Below are positions 48,224 through 56,820 of a stretch of DNA of 64,000 nt, piece by piece. The stretch covers positions 1-64,000 of the forward strand of contig NZ_CP076538.1 of NCBI RefSeq assembly GCF_018885265.1. The letters are read 5' to 3'. The notes beneath the pieces were generated by a model that saw only the letters and a program-made list of their open reading frames with translations, was not told the origin of the DNA and did no database searches. This stretch comes from Amycolatopsis aidingensis (GTDB lineage Bacteria; Actinomycetota; Actinomycetes; Mycobacteriales; Pseudonocardiaceae). Each line of letters begins with the position of its first letter. The first letter of the stretch is position 1. The translations under genes and the position numbers were made by a program.

Positions 48224-49699
48224 CTACCCACCCCCGACCGCGGCGTTGATCGTGGCCCTGCCGATCGAGGCGGCCACGCTGCCACCGGTCGCGGCCAGTC
48301 CCCGGTCACCGCCGGACTCGACGATCACCGCGACCGCGATCTGCGGGTCGTCTGCCGGGGCGAACGCGGTGTACCAGGCGTGCGGCGGGGTCTGCTTCTC
48401 GTTGACGCCATGTTCCGCCGTGCCGGTCTTGGAGGCGATCTTCAGGCCCGGCCGCTTGCCGCCGCCCTTGGTGTTGTCCTCCGAGGCCAGCATCATGTCC
48501 TTCAGCACCTCGGCGTTGGCCGCCGAGAGCGCAGGGTCCCCGGTGAGCTCCTCCGGGGTGAACTCCTCCATCGGCGTGAGATCGGGAGCCAGCAGCGCCT
48601 TCACCAGCTGTGGCTTCATCGTCACGCCCCCGTTGGCGACCGTGGCCGAGAGCAGGGCGTCCTGCAGCGGGGTCAGCCGCACGTCCCGCTGGCCGATACC
48701 GCTCTGGTACAGCTCGGCCGTGCTGGCGAGGTCGCCGAGGCCGGAGGGTGCGACTGGCATCGGGACGGAAAGGTCCTGCTGGCCGATGCCGAAGTTGGCC
48801 GCCGTCTCGCGCAGCTTCTCCGCGCCCAGCTGGTCGGCCAGCTCGGCGAAGGCGGTGTTGCAGGAGAACGCCAGCGCGTCCTTCAGGGTGCCGCCGGGAC
48901 AGGGCTGGCGGGCGAAGTTCTCCAGGTCGGTGTTCGAGGTACCGGGCACCTGAACGTTCGCCGCCCTGGTCACCGGGGTGTCCGGGCCCGCCCCGTTCTC
49001 CAGCGCCGCGGCGGCGGTGACCAGCTTGAACGTCGAGCCGGGCGGGTAGGTCTCGCGGATCGCCCGGTTCAGCATCGGCTTGTCGCCGTTCTTGTCGGTC
49101 AGCTCGGCCCAGGCGCTGCGTACCTTCTCGCCGTTGTGCGCGGCGAGCCGGTTCGGGTCGTAGGAGGGGGTGGAGACCATCGCCAGGATGTCGCCGGTCT
49201 TGGGGTCCAGCGCGACCACGGAGCCGTGGAAACCCTTGTCCGTCATCGCCTTGTACGCGGTCTCCTGCACCGAGGGGCGCACGGTCAGCTGCACGTTGCC
49301 GCCGCGCGGGTCCCTCCCGGTGACCATGTCGGACAGCCTGCGCACCAGCAGCCGCGGGTCGGAGCCGTTCAGCACCTCGTCGTGCGCGAGCTCGATCCCG
49401 GTCGCGCCGTAGATGATCGAGTAGTACCCGGTGACCGGGGCGTACACCGGGCCGTTCAGGTAGGTGCGGGTGAACTCGTACTTGTCGTTCGATGGCTCGA
49501 CCCCGGCCAGTACCTGCCCGTTCTCCCCGGCCACGATCTGACCGCGCTGCCGGGAGTACTCCTCCAGCAGCACCCGCTGGTTGCGGCCGTCGGTGCGGTA
49601 GTCGTCCGCCTTCACGAACTGCACATAGGTGGTGTTGACCAGCAGCAGCGCCACCATCGCCAGCATGGCGACGCCGACTTTGCGCAGCGGAGTGTTCAC
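48224..49699 (-). CDS. pbpA: Penicillin-binding protein (class B transpeptidase) PbpA
   Basis: 491-aa monofunctional transpeptidase that crosslinks peptidoglycan during cell growth. An N-terminal membrane anchor (VGVAMLAMVALLLVN) precedes the non-catalytic module and the penicillin-binding domain. Active-site motifs are STFK in PGSTFKLV, SCN in FSCNTAFAE and KTG in ASKTGTAEHG. It overlaps rodA by 4 bases, which fits a RodA-PBP synthase pair. Confidence 0.96.
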   Translation of the reverse strand: MNTPLRKVGVAMLAMVALLLVNTTYVQFVKADDYRTDGRNQRVLLEEYSRQRGQIVAGENGQVLAGVEPSNDKYEFTRTYLNGPVYAPVTGYYSIIYGATGIELAHDEVLNGSDPRLLVRRLSDMVTGRDPRGGNVQLTVRPSVQETAYKAMTDKGFHGSVVALDPKTGDILAMVSTPSYDPNRLAAHNGEKVRSAWAELTDKNGDKPMLNRAIRETYPPGSTFKLVTAAAALENGAGPDTPVTRAANVQVPGTSNTDLENFARQPCPGGTLKDALAFSCNTAFAELADQLGAEKLRETAANFGIGQQDLSVPMPVAPSGLGDLASTAELYQSGIGQRDVRLTPLQDALLSATVANGGVTMKPQLVKALLAPDLTPMEEFTPEELTGDPALSAANAEVLKDMMLASEDNTKGGGKRPGLKIASKTGTAEHGVNEKQTPPHAWYTAFAPADDPQIAVAVIVESGGDRGLAATGGSVAASIGRATINAAVGGG

Positions 49700-51186
49700 T
49701 GGCCCCTCCCCCCGCCAGGACCGCCCATGTTATCCGGCCGCTGCACCATCACGGTATGCGCCTCGGCCAGTGGTGCCTGCTGCTGCGGCCGTGGCTTGCT
49801 TGGCGCGGCCGGGCGGCGTGCGGCATCGGAGATCCGGAGCAGCAGCGCGATGAGGATGTAGTTGGCCAGCAGCGAGGAACCGCCGCGGGACAGGAAGGGT
49901 GTGGTGACCCCGGTCATCGGGATCAGCTTGGTGACCCCGCCGACGATCACGAACAGCTGCATCACGATCGCGAAGGACAGCCCGCCGCCGAGCAGCTTGC
50001 CGAAGGTGTCCCGGACCGCCAGCGCGCTGCGCATCCCGCGCATCGCCAGCAGCAGGTACAGCAGCAGGATCGCGGACAGCCCGATCAGGCCGAGCTCCTC
50101 GCCCAGCGCCGCGGTGATGAAGTCGGTGTTGGCCGCGGGCACCATCTCCGGCCTGCCCGAGCCGAGCCCGGTGCCTGCCATCCCGCCGGTGCCGAGGCCG
50201 AAAAGGCCCTGCGCGATCTGGTAACCGCCGCCGGGATCGTCGTAGGTGGCCAGCGGGTCGATCCAGTTCGCCACCCGCTGCTGGACGTGGCCGAACAGGT
50301 TGTACGCGATGATCCCGCCCACGGCGAACATGCCGAGGCCGACCACCACCCAGATGATCCGCTCGGTGGCCACGTACAGCATGACCAGCACGATCCCGAA
50401 GAACAGCAGGGCCGTGCCGAGATCCTTCTCGAACACCAGGATGCCGAGGCAGGCCATCGCCGCGATCAGGATCGGCCCGAGGTCCCGCGCCCTCGGCAGC
50501 TCGACGCCGAGCACCCGTTTGCCCGCCACGGTGAACAGATCCCGCTTGGACACAAGGAACGAGGCGAAGAAGATCATCAGCGCGATCTTGGCGAACTCGC
50601 CGGGCTGGATGGAGAAGAAGCCGAACTTCAGCCAGACCTTCGCGCCGTTCACCTCGGAAAGCGAGCGGGGCAGCACCGCAGGCAGGGACAGCGCGATGAT
50701 CCCGACCAGGCCCAGGGTGTAGGCGTAGCGGGTGAGCGTGCGGTGGTCGGAGATCAGGATCAGCACGGCGAGGAACAGGGCCAGCGAGATGACCGTCCAC
50801 AGCACCTGCTTGGGCGCGTCCGGGGTGAAGGAATCCCCGGTCTGCTGCGCCTTCTCCGCCAGCGCCAGGTCGATCCGGTAGATCATCACCAGGCCCATGC
50901 CGTTCAGCAGGGCCACGCACGGCAGGATCAGCGGGTCCGCGTACGGAGCCCAGCGCCGCACCGCGAGGTGCGCCACGCTGAAGATGCCGAGATAGGCCAC
51001 GCCGTACCAGAAGATCGACCAGGTGAGCTCCTGCTCCTGGTTCGCCTCCACCAGCACGAAGGCGCAGGTGACGATGAACGCGGCGAACGCGAGCAGGGCC
51101 AGTTCCGTGCCCCGCCGGGTCGGGAGCTCCCGCGGCGGGTTGGTGGAGAACTGGCCGAGCTGCGAATCCGCGGCAGGCTGGCTCAT
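49696..51186 (-). CDS. rodA: Peptidoglycan glycosyltransferase RodA/FtsW family
   Basis: 496-aa SEDS-family polytopic membrane protein that polymerises lipid II into glycan strands. It has about ten hydrophobic segments and the SEDS landmarks NGAKVWLKFGFFSIQPGEFAKI, and TDFITAALGEELGLIG. It overlaps pbpA by 4 bases and starts directly after the pstP stop. Together with PbpA it forms the growth synthase. Confidence 0.95.
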   Translation of the reverse strand: MSQPAADSQLGQFSTNPPRELPTRRGTELALLAFAAFIVTCAFVLVEANQEQELTWSIFWYGVAYLGIFSVAHLAVRRWAPYADPLILPCVALLNGMGLVMIYRIDLALAEKAQQTGDSFTPDAPKQVLWTVISLALFLAVLILISDHRTLTRYAYTLGLVGIIALSLPAVLPRSLSEVNGAKVWLKFGFFSIQPGEFAKIALMIFFASFLVSKRDLFTVAGKRVLGVELPRARDLGPILIAAMACLGILVFEKDLGTALLFFGIVLVMLYVATERIIWVVVGLGMFAVGGIIAYNLFGHVQQRVANWIDPLATYDDPGGGYQIAQGLFGLGTGGMAGTGLGSGRPEMVPAANTDFITAALGEELGLIGLSAILLLYLLLAMRGMRSALAVRDTFGKLLGGGLSFAIVMQLFVIVGGVTKLIPMTGVTTPFLSRGGSSLLANYILIALLLRISDAARRPAAPSKPRPQQQAPLAEAHTVMVQRPDNMGGPGGGRGQ

Positions 51187-52566
51187 CTAGCCACCACCCG
51201 ATGCGGGCCGTGGGCGGCAGTCCACCCCCGGTTGCCCACCTTGCTGCGGCTGCCCTGTTTCCTGCGCAGGCTGCTCGGCCCCGCCGACCACGCCACCCTC
51301 GGAGGTTCCCGGATCCTCCTGGTTCTCCGCGGGCGGGTCGCAGTAGTCGAGCACGTTGTTGCGCCGCAAGGTGTCGATGTACTTGCGGGCATCGGCGAGG
51401 CTTTCCCGCTTGACCCCGTTCACGATCGCGCCGCGGGCGTCCTGCTGCAGGTCCGGGATGCGCAGCTCGTCACACAACCGCGCCTGCGGGGCACAGGATC
51501 CCTCCGCCATCCGGTGCAGGTCGATGCCCAGGATGCTGCCCGGAACACCTTGGAAGATCACGACTTCCTGGTCGGGGCCCTCGCCGACGTAGTACTGGCG
51601 CAGCACGAAGTAGCGGGTGGCGATGGCGGCGGCGGCGAGCAGGATGACGGTGAGCCCCAGAATCACCAGCATCCGCACCCACTTACGCCGTTTGGCTTTT
51701 GGGTCCGGCTCGGGCTCCTCCGGCTCGATCCGTTGTGGTGGCGGGGAAGGGTCCAGCGCGCGGGCCCGTGCGGCCGGCGAGTCGCCCTGGTGATGCTCGT
51801 CGCTGCCGTCGCCGGCGGCCCCGCCCACGATCGGCGCATCCTCGCCGAAGTCGACGTCCACCACATCGGCGACGATCACCGTGACGTTGTCCGTGCCGCC
51901 GCCCTTGAGCGCCAGCTCGATCATCCGGTCGGCGCAGTCCTGCGGGTCGGCGATCTGGATGGCATCGGCAAGGGTCTCGTCGCTGACCATCCCGGAAAGC
52001 CCGTCCGAGCACAGCAGGTAGCGGTCCCCGGCGCGGGCCTCGCGCACGGTCAGGCTCGGTTCCACCTCGTGCCCGGTGAGTGCCTTGAGCAACAGCGAAC
52101 GCTGCGGGTGGACCGCGGCTTCCTCCTCGGTGATCCGGCCCTGGTCGAGCAGTTCCTTGACGAAACTGTCGTCCCTGGTGATCTGGGTGAGCTGGCCGCC
52201 GCGCAGCAGGTAGGCCCGCGAGTCGCCGACGTGCACCAGGCCCAGCCGGGTGCCGGAGAACAGCACCGCGGTCAGCGTGGTACCCATCCCGTCCAGGTCG
52301 GGGTCACCGGCGACCAGTTCGGAGATCGCCGCGTTGCCGTGCGCCACGGCCTCGCGCAGCTGGGACAGCAGGTCGTCCCCGGGCTCGTCGTCATCGAGCG
52401 GGGCCAGCGAGGCGATGACCACCTTGCTGGCGACCTCACCGGCGGCGTGGCCGCCCATGCCGTCGGCGACCGCGAGCAGCCGGGGGCCCGCGTACACCGA
52501 GTCCTGGTTGCTGGAACGCACCAGGCCACGGTCGCTGCGGGCCGCGTAACGAAGGACGAGAGTCAT
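51187..52566 (-). CDS. pstP: Serine/threonine phosphatase PstP
   Basis: 459-aa PP2C-type metal-dependent phosphatase that dephosphorylates PknA/PknB and their targets. The catalytic core (about 1-240) has RSDRGLVRSSNQDSV, ADGMGGHAAGE, VHVGDSRAYLLR and CSDGLSGMV, and GGTDNVTVIVADV. An intracellular linker, one membrane helix (MLVILGLTVILLAAAAIATRYFV) and an extracellular Gly/Gln-rich tail follow. It overlaps fhaB by 4 bases. Confidence 0.96.
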   Translation of the reverse strand: MTLVLRYAARSDRGLVRSSNQDSVYAGPRLLAVADGMGGHAAGEVASKVVIASLAPLDDDEPGDDLLSQLREAVAHGNAAISELVAGDPDLDGMGTTLTAVLFSGTRLGLVHVGDSRAYLLRGGQLTQITRDDSFVKELLDQGRITEEEAAVHPQRSLLLKALTGHEVEPSLTVREARAGDRYLLCSDGLSGMVSDETLADAIQIADPQDCADRMIELALKGGGTDNVTVIVADVVDVDFGEDAPIVGGAAGDGSDEHHQGDSPAARARALDPSPPPQRIEPEEPEPDPKAKRRKWVRMLVILGLTVILLAAAAIATRYFVLRQYYVGEGPDQEVVIFQGVPGSILGIDLHRMAEGSCAPQARLCDELRIPDLQQDARGAIVNGVKRESLADARKYIDTLRRNNVLDYCDPPAENQEDPGTSEGGVVGGAEQPAQETGQPQQGGQPGVDCRPRPASGGG

Positions 52567-53027
52567 GGGCGAAGCTCGATCACCGTCTTGCCGATCCGGA
52601 TGGGGACGCCGAGCGGTACTCGGAGGGGTGCTGTGACCTTAGCCCGATCGAGATAGGTCCCGTTCGTCGAGCCCAGGTCTTCGACATACCAGTCCTCACC
52701 ACGCAGGGAAAGGCGGGCGTGCCGGGTGGAAGCGTAGTCGTCGTCCAGCACCAGGGTGGAGTCGTCCGCACGGCCGATCAGGATGGGCCTGCCGTCCAGC
52801 GCGATCCGGGTACCGGACAGCGCGCCGTGCGTGACGACCAGTTGCCGTGGCAGCTTGCCGCTGCGCGGCTTCTTCTTGTCCTTGCCGCGCCGGAAACCCG
52901 GCACGTTGACCCGCAGCCCGGAGGCCGCATAGAGGTCCGAGCGGACGACGCGCAGCGCGGCCAGCACGAAAAGCCAGAGCAGGACGAGGAAACCTACCCT
53001 GGAGAGTTGAACGACCAGCTCTGGCAC
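52563..53027 (-). CDS. fhaB: FHA-domain protein FhaB (FipA)
   Basis: 154-aa protein with one N-terminal membrane helix (VGFLVLLWLFVLAALRVV) and a C-terminal FHA domain that binds phosphothreonine: RPILIGRADDSTLVL, STRHARLSLRG, EDLGSTNGTYL. It is a PknA/PknB substrate-reader in mycobacteria. The start at 53027 is in the spacing that fits; it is separated from fhaA by 169 bp. Confidence 0.95.
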   Translation of the reverse strand: MPELVVQLSRVGFLVLLWLFVLAALRVVRSDLYAASGLRVNVPGFRRGKDKKKPRSGKLPRQLVVTHGALSGTRIALDGRPILIGRADDSTLVLDDDYASTRHARLSLRGEDWYVEDLGSTNGTYLDRAKVTAPLRVPLGVPIRIGKTVIELRP

Positions 53028-53196
53028 CTGTTGTGTCCGCTCCCGCCTACTCGCGCCGATCCCGCGGCTGTGTGCTTTCCGGGCAAGGGTGAACCCCGCC
53101 GCGGCTCCCCCGCGTGGGGGCCATTATGCGGGAAGCCCGTGCCCGAGCTGTGCTCAGGCAGCCGGAAACACACCCCAACCGGAGATTCGGTGCTGG

Positions 53197-54501
53197 TCAG
53201 CCCTGCGTACGGAACACGAGGGAGGAGTGTCCGACCCGGATCACGTCGCCGTCGGCGAGCTGCCACGTCTGCACCGGGGTGCCGTTCACCGTGGTGCCGT
53301 TGGTCGATCCGATGTCGGCCAGGGTCGCGCTCTGCCCGTCCCAGGTGATCTCCAGGTGCCGCCGGGACACCCCGGTGTCCGGCAGCCGGAAGTCCGCGTC
53401 CTGCCCCCTGCCGACCACATTGCCGCCCTGCTTCAGCGAGTAGGTGCGGTTCGAGCCGTCGTCCAGCTGCAGGCTCGCGGCGAGCTGCCGGTTGCCCTGC
53501 ATCGGCGGCGGCGGAGCAGGCGGGGCGTAACCCTGCTGGGCATACGGGTCCTGCGGTGGCGGGGGAGGCGGTGCCTGCGCCGGGTAGCCGCCGGGCGGGC
53601 TGGGCGGCGGTGCGCCGGGCGGCACCCCGGGAGCCCCTGGCGGTGGTGGCGGGGGCTGGCCGTAGCCCTGGTCGTACCCGGGAGGCGGCGGGGGCTGGCC
53701 ATAGCCCTGGTCGTACCCGGGCTGCCCGTAGCCCGGGTCATATCCGCCGGGAGGGGTGCCGGGCATACCGGGTGCGCCGGGAGGAGCCGGCTGCCCGTAC
53801 TGGTCGTACCCGCCCGGCTGGCCGTAGCCCTGGTCATATCCGGGCTGGCCGTACTGGTCGTATCCGGCCGGCTGGCCGTACTGGTCATAACCGGGCTGCC
53901 CGTACTGGTCGTACCCGGGCTGGCCGTACTGGTCATATCCGCCCGGCTGGCCGTAGCCCTGGTCGTACCCGGGTCCCTGTTGTCCGTAGCCGTACTGGCC
54001 CTGCCCGTACGGGTCACCCTGGTCGTATTGGCCGTAGCCGGGTGGCTGGCTCATTGGTCGGTCTCCTGCGTCGCTGGTTCGTGCCGACCGTACCGGTTCG
54101 GCGGGGGCCTCGGCGTCCTCTGCCGAGACGTCCGGGTCGACGGTCGAGCGGGTCCTGAACTGTCCAGTATGCAGCGCCTCGTTGCGCTCTAGCGAAACTA
54201 CGACGTCACCATAGGTGTCCCAACCGTGCTCGGCGAGGTGTTCGGCAACCGCATTCGCGAGCACTCGGGTGACCCGCTGCGCATCGCCCGCCATGCGGTC
54301 GTGGTCCGCCGCTCCCAAGGACACGATGTAGTGATTCGGGGCGAGCTGCCGGCCACCCGCCAGCTCCCGGACGTTGTCCTCACTCTCACGCTCCAGCGCC
54401 TGCGCCACTTCCTGGGTGACGACGTTGCCACCGAACATCCGCGCGAAGGTGTTGCCGACGATGCCCTCCAGGCGCCGGTCAAAGCGCTGTACGCGGCCCA
54501 C
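53197..54501 (-). CDS. fhaA: FHA-domain protein FhaA with Gly/Tyr/Gln repeat
   Basis: 434-aa scaffold that binds phosphorylated PknB substrates. The N-terminal domain (about 1-125) starts [23 protein letters not shown], typical of FhaA. A long low-complexity Gly-Tyr-Asp-Gln-Pro repeat (about 155-330) follows, and then a C-terminal FHA domain: [26 protein letters not shown] and [13 protein letters not shown]. The GTG at 54501 with GAAGGAG upstream is preferred over a start further out. It is the first gene of the cell-wall operon. Confidence 0.93.
   Translation of the reverse strand: MGRVQRFDRRLEGIVGNTFARMFGGNVVTQEVAQALERESEDNVRELAGGRQLAPNHYIVSLGAADHDRMAGDAQRVTRVLANAVAEHLAEHGWDTYGDVVVSLERNEALHTGQFRTRSTVDPDVSAEDAEAPAEPVRSARTSDAGDRPMSQPPGYGQYDQGDPYGQGQYGYGQQGPGYDQGYGQPGGYDQYGQPGYDQYGQPGYDQYGQPAGYDQYGQPGYDQGYGQPGGYDQYGQPAPPGAPGMPGTPPGGYDPGYGQPGYDQGYGQPPPPPGYDQGYGQPPPPPPGAPGVPPGAPPPSPPGGYPAQAPPPPPPQDPYAQQGYAPPAPPPPMQGNRQLAASLQLDDGSNRTYSLKQGGNVVGRGQDADFRLPDTGVSRRHLEITWDGQSATLADIGSTNGTTVNGTPVQTWQLADGDVIRVGHSSLVFRTQG
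53640..54045. repeat. Degenerate Gly-Tyr-Asp-Gln repeat in fhaA
   Basis: About 400 bp of tandem, imperfect units of 24-36 bp that encode [17 protein letters not shown] and similar. It is coding. The units differ by synonymous and small changes, so slippage is likely to vary its length between strains. Confidence 0.85.
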
Positions 54502-54632
54502 CGCGGCAACTCCTTCTCCCCACACGTGTGCTTACGCAATAGATCGTATCTGGGTATGGCCGGTTCGACACCGGGGCCGGTAAAACCCGTCGAGGCGACC
54601 TGATAGGCTTCATCTCGCTGTTGAAGTTACTC

Positions 54633-54715
54633 GGGCGAGTGGCGGAATGGCAGACGCGCACGGTTCAGGTCCGTGTGTCCGGAAGGACGTGAGGGTTCAA
54701 CTCCCTCCTCGCCCA
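54633..54715 (+). tRNA. tRNA-Leu (CAG)
   Basis: 83-nt tRNA with a long variable arm (GTCCGGAAGGAC region). Acceptor GGGCGAG pairs with CTCGCCC, the T arm is GAGGGTTCAACTCCCTC, and the anticodon loop TTCAGGT contains CAG. No CCA is encoded. It lies 131 bp from the fhaA start, on the opposite strand. Confidence 0.97.
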
Positions 54716-54723
54716 CCCTGTTC

Positions 54724-54781
54724 GGGGCCCTGCGGGCCCCTCCCGGTATCCCGATTTGTTGTGGGGGGCCTAGCCCCCCAC
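54724..54781. terminator. Two GC hairpins after tRNA-Leu
   Basis: GGGGCCC-TGC-GGGCCCC (54724-54740), then GTGGGGGGC-CTA-GCCCCCCAC (54761-54781). The first is 8 bases after the tRNA end and probably terminates it. The second lies 50 bp from the SRPBCC gene stop on the other strand and may serve that gene. No T-tract. Confidence 0.55.
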
Positions 54782-54830
54782 GCCCCCCAAGGTGCGGTGG
54801 GTGTGTGGGGGTCGTATCTCACCTGGGTAG

Positions 54831-55301
54831 TTACGTGGATTCCCTTTGTTCCAGGGCTTGTTTGGCTTTTTGGATTTCCTGCTCGACGTCTGGTTTCAGG
54901 GTGCGCTTGAGGAGGGGGTCCAGCAGGTAGTTGAGCGGGCGTTTGAAGGTGAACTCGATGGTGCGGGTCACCTTGGTGCCCTCGGGGGCCGGGGCGCAGG
55001 TGAAGCTGGCGCGGAACCTGGAGATGCCGCGGACCAGGCGGTTGTGCGGGGGCGGGGCGTACTCGATGTCCACCCGCTCACCGGGGGTGAGCGTCATCCG
55101 GGAAACCACCTTGGGGCCGGGGCCCGGGATACCGGGCAGGTAGGAACGGAACCGGAACTCCGTCACGTTGTCCCTCCTGCGCACCCAGTCGATCCGGCCG
55201 AGCTTGTCGTCCACCTCCGCGTAGCGCTCGGCATCCAGCACCAGGGCCAGGAACTCCTCCGGTGTGCATTGCACGGTCTGCTCCACTGTGACATGAACCA
55301 T
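54831..55301 (-). CDS. SRPBCC family protein (DUF2505-like)
   Basis: 156-aa START/Bet v1-like protein that probably binds a small hydrophobic ligand. Typical features are the N-terminal VTVEQTVQCTPEEFLALVLDAERY and the closing amphipathic helix (LLDPLLKRTLKPDVEQEIQKAK). It is divergent from the TetR gene with a 23-bp spacer that contains a 16-bp palindrome, so it is probably the target of that regulator. Confidence 0.82.
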   Translation of the reverse strand: MVHVTVEQTVQCTPEEFLALVLDAERYAEVDDKLGRIDWVRRRDNVTEFRFRSYLPGIPGPGPKVVSRMTLTPGERVDIEYAPPPHNRLVRGISRFRASFTCAPAPEGTKVTRTIEFTFKRPLNYLLDPLLKRTLKPDVEQEIQKAKQALEQREST

Positions 55302-55305
55302 AAGA

Positions 55306-55321
55306 AAGAGAGTACTCTCTT
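55306..55321. promoter_or_regulatory. 16-bp palindromic operator between divergent genes
   Basis: AAGAGAGTACTCTCTT is a perfect palindrome filling most of the spacer between the SRPBCC gene and the TetR gene. With only 23 bp between starts, binding here would control both. Confidence 0.8.
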
Positions 55322-55324
55322 ACT

Positions 55325-55930
55325 ATGGCGAGAACCACTCCCGGAGTGACCAGGGAACGCATCCTGGACGAGGCCGTCCGGTTGTTCGCCACCCGTGGCT
55401 ACGACGCGACCTCGGTGGTGGACATCCAGGTGGCCTGCGGGCTCGCGCCCGGCTCGGGCGCCCTCTACAAGCACTTCCGCTCGAAACGGGAGCTGTTGGA
55501 GCAGGCCGTGCGACGGAACATGGAGACGCTGGCGCGCAGCCAGGCCGAGGCGATGACCGAGGTACCGGCCGATCCGCGGGCGGCGTTGCGGCTGCTGGCC
55601 GAGGTGGTCTGGCGGGTGCTGGACTCCGAACGCGAGCTGGTCCGGATCATGATCCGCGAGTTCGGCGGGTTTCCCGAGCTGTTCGAGCAGATGTGGCAGG
55701 GCGTGCTGGCGAATGTGTACCGGGTGGGCGCCGGGTGGATCGCGCGGCTGCGGGAGACCGGGCAGGCCACGGTGGCGGACCCGGAGGCGACCGCGGCCGT
55801 GCTGCTCGCCTCGCTGACCTACTACCCGATCCTGCACACCCTGATCGGGCACACCCCCGGTGACCTGGACCGGGAGCGATTCCTTGCGGCCTGGCTGGAG
55901 CATGCCGAGGCCACCATCGGCCTCCGCTAG
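55325..55930 (+). CDS. TetR family transcriptional regulator
   Basis: 201-aa regulator starting MARTTPGVTRERILDEAVRLF, with helix-turn-helix SVVDIQVACGLAPGSGALYKHF. The ligand domain is variable. It is divergent from the SRPBCC gene and overlaps the convergent LLM gene by 4 bases. It probably responds to a lipid-like ligand, judged only from the SRPBCC partner. Confidence 0.92.
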   Translation: MARTTPGVTRERILDEAVRLFATRGYDATSVVDIQVACGLAPGSGALYKHFRSKRELLEQAVRRNMETLARSQAEAMTEVPADPRAALRLLAEVVWRVLDSERELVRIMIREFGGFPELFEQMWQGVLANVYRVGAGWIARLRETGQATVADPEATAAVLLASLTYYPILHTLIGHTPGDLDRERFLAAWLEHAEATIGLR

Positions 55931-56820
55931 GAGCGGTGCGCGGCGATGGCCTCCCTGGCGGCGGGGACGACCTCCTCGGCCCAGCGGTGGAACTGGTCCA
56001 GGTCGTCCTGCTCGGCGCCGAAGACGAAGGTGTCCATGCCGTACTCCACGGCCAGCTCGGTGAGCTCGTCCACCCACTGGTCCACCGGTCCGCGCAGGAA
56101 GCCTTCGGGGGCGGGTGTGATGGACCCGAACACGTTGTAGATCCGCCGGATGCCTGCCGGGTCACGGCCTGCCGCGGTGGCCGCCTCGTCGATCACCGCG
56201 TGCTTGGCAGGCAGGGCCTCCGGGGGCAGGTAGCTGGAGGAGGGGATCCACCCGTCGGCCGACCGGCCGAGCTCGGCCAGCAGCCGCGGGCCGAGCACGC
56301 CCAGCCAGAGCCCGATCGGATGCGCTGGTCGCGGGCCGGGATGGACCCCGGCGAGCTGGTAGCTGTCGCCTTCGAAGTGGACCGCGCGCTCCTGCGACCA
56401 CATCCGCCGGATCACCTGGATCGCCTCGGCCAGCGCCGAGGCGGCCTGCCCCGCGGTACGCACCGGCCCACCCATGGCGCCGATCGCGTCCCAGAACGCG
56501 CCTGCGCCCAGCCCGAGCTCCAGCCGGCCGCCGGAGAGCAGGTCCAGGCTGACCGCGGCCTTGGCCAGCACCGCGGGCGGGCGCAGTGGCAGGCTGGCCA
56601 CGTCCGGGAAGGCGTGCACCCGCTCGGTGCGGGCCAGCACGGTGGCCAGCAGCGACCAGGCGTCCAGGAACCGGCGCTGGTACGGATGGTCCTGGATGCC
56701 GACCAGGTCGAGACCGGTCCGATCGGCCAGCGTGACGATGTCCATGATCCGTTCCACCGAATCCGCGTTCGGCGTGGGGAAGACGCCGAACCGGATCGGC
56801 TGCCCGTAGTCGGTCATCAC
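55927..56820 (-). CDS. LLM class flavin-dependent oxidoreductase
   Basis: 297-aa luciferase-like enzyme. The start region IRFGVFPTPNADSVERIMDIV, GIQDHPYQRRFLDAWS, LSGGRLELGLGAGAFWDAI, and LGVLGPRLLAELGRSADGW fit F420- or FMN-dependent members. The substrate is unknown. It overlaps the other LLM gene by 4 bases and both are likely one operon. The start is GTG 56820 or ATG 56817. Confidence 0.88.
   Translation of the reverse strand: MMTDYGQPIRFGVFPTPNADSVERIMDIVTLADRTGLDLVGIQDHPYQRRFLDAWSLLATVLARTERVHAFPDVASLPLRPPAVLAKAAVSLDLLSGGRLELGLGAGAFWDAIGAMGGPVRTAGQAASALAEAIQVIRRMWSQERAVHFEGDSYQLAGVHPGPRPAHPIGLWLGVLGPRLLAELGRSADGWIPSSSYLPPEALPAKHAVIDEAATAAGRDPAGIRRIYNVFGSITPAPEGFLRGPVDQWVDELTELAVEYGMDTFVFGAEQDDLDQFHRWAEEVVPAAREAIAAHRS

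Noticed and set aside
46877..49861. A long plus-strand open frame of almost 1000 codons opposite pknA and pbpA.
   Set aside because: Antisense to clearly conserved kinase and PBP genes; the product is rich in Arg/Gly/His and is a typical high-GC shadow frame.
49756..52656. A long plus-strand open frame of 966 codons opposite rodA and pstP.
   Set aside because: Antisense to conserved rodA/pstP and shows only high-GC shadow composition.
53028..53196. A 169-bp gap between fhaA and fhaB with an open frame.
   Set aside because: The frame has no ribosome site and no domain; the region is more likely a promoter or untranslated leader.
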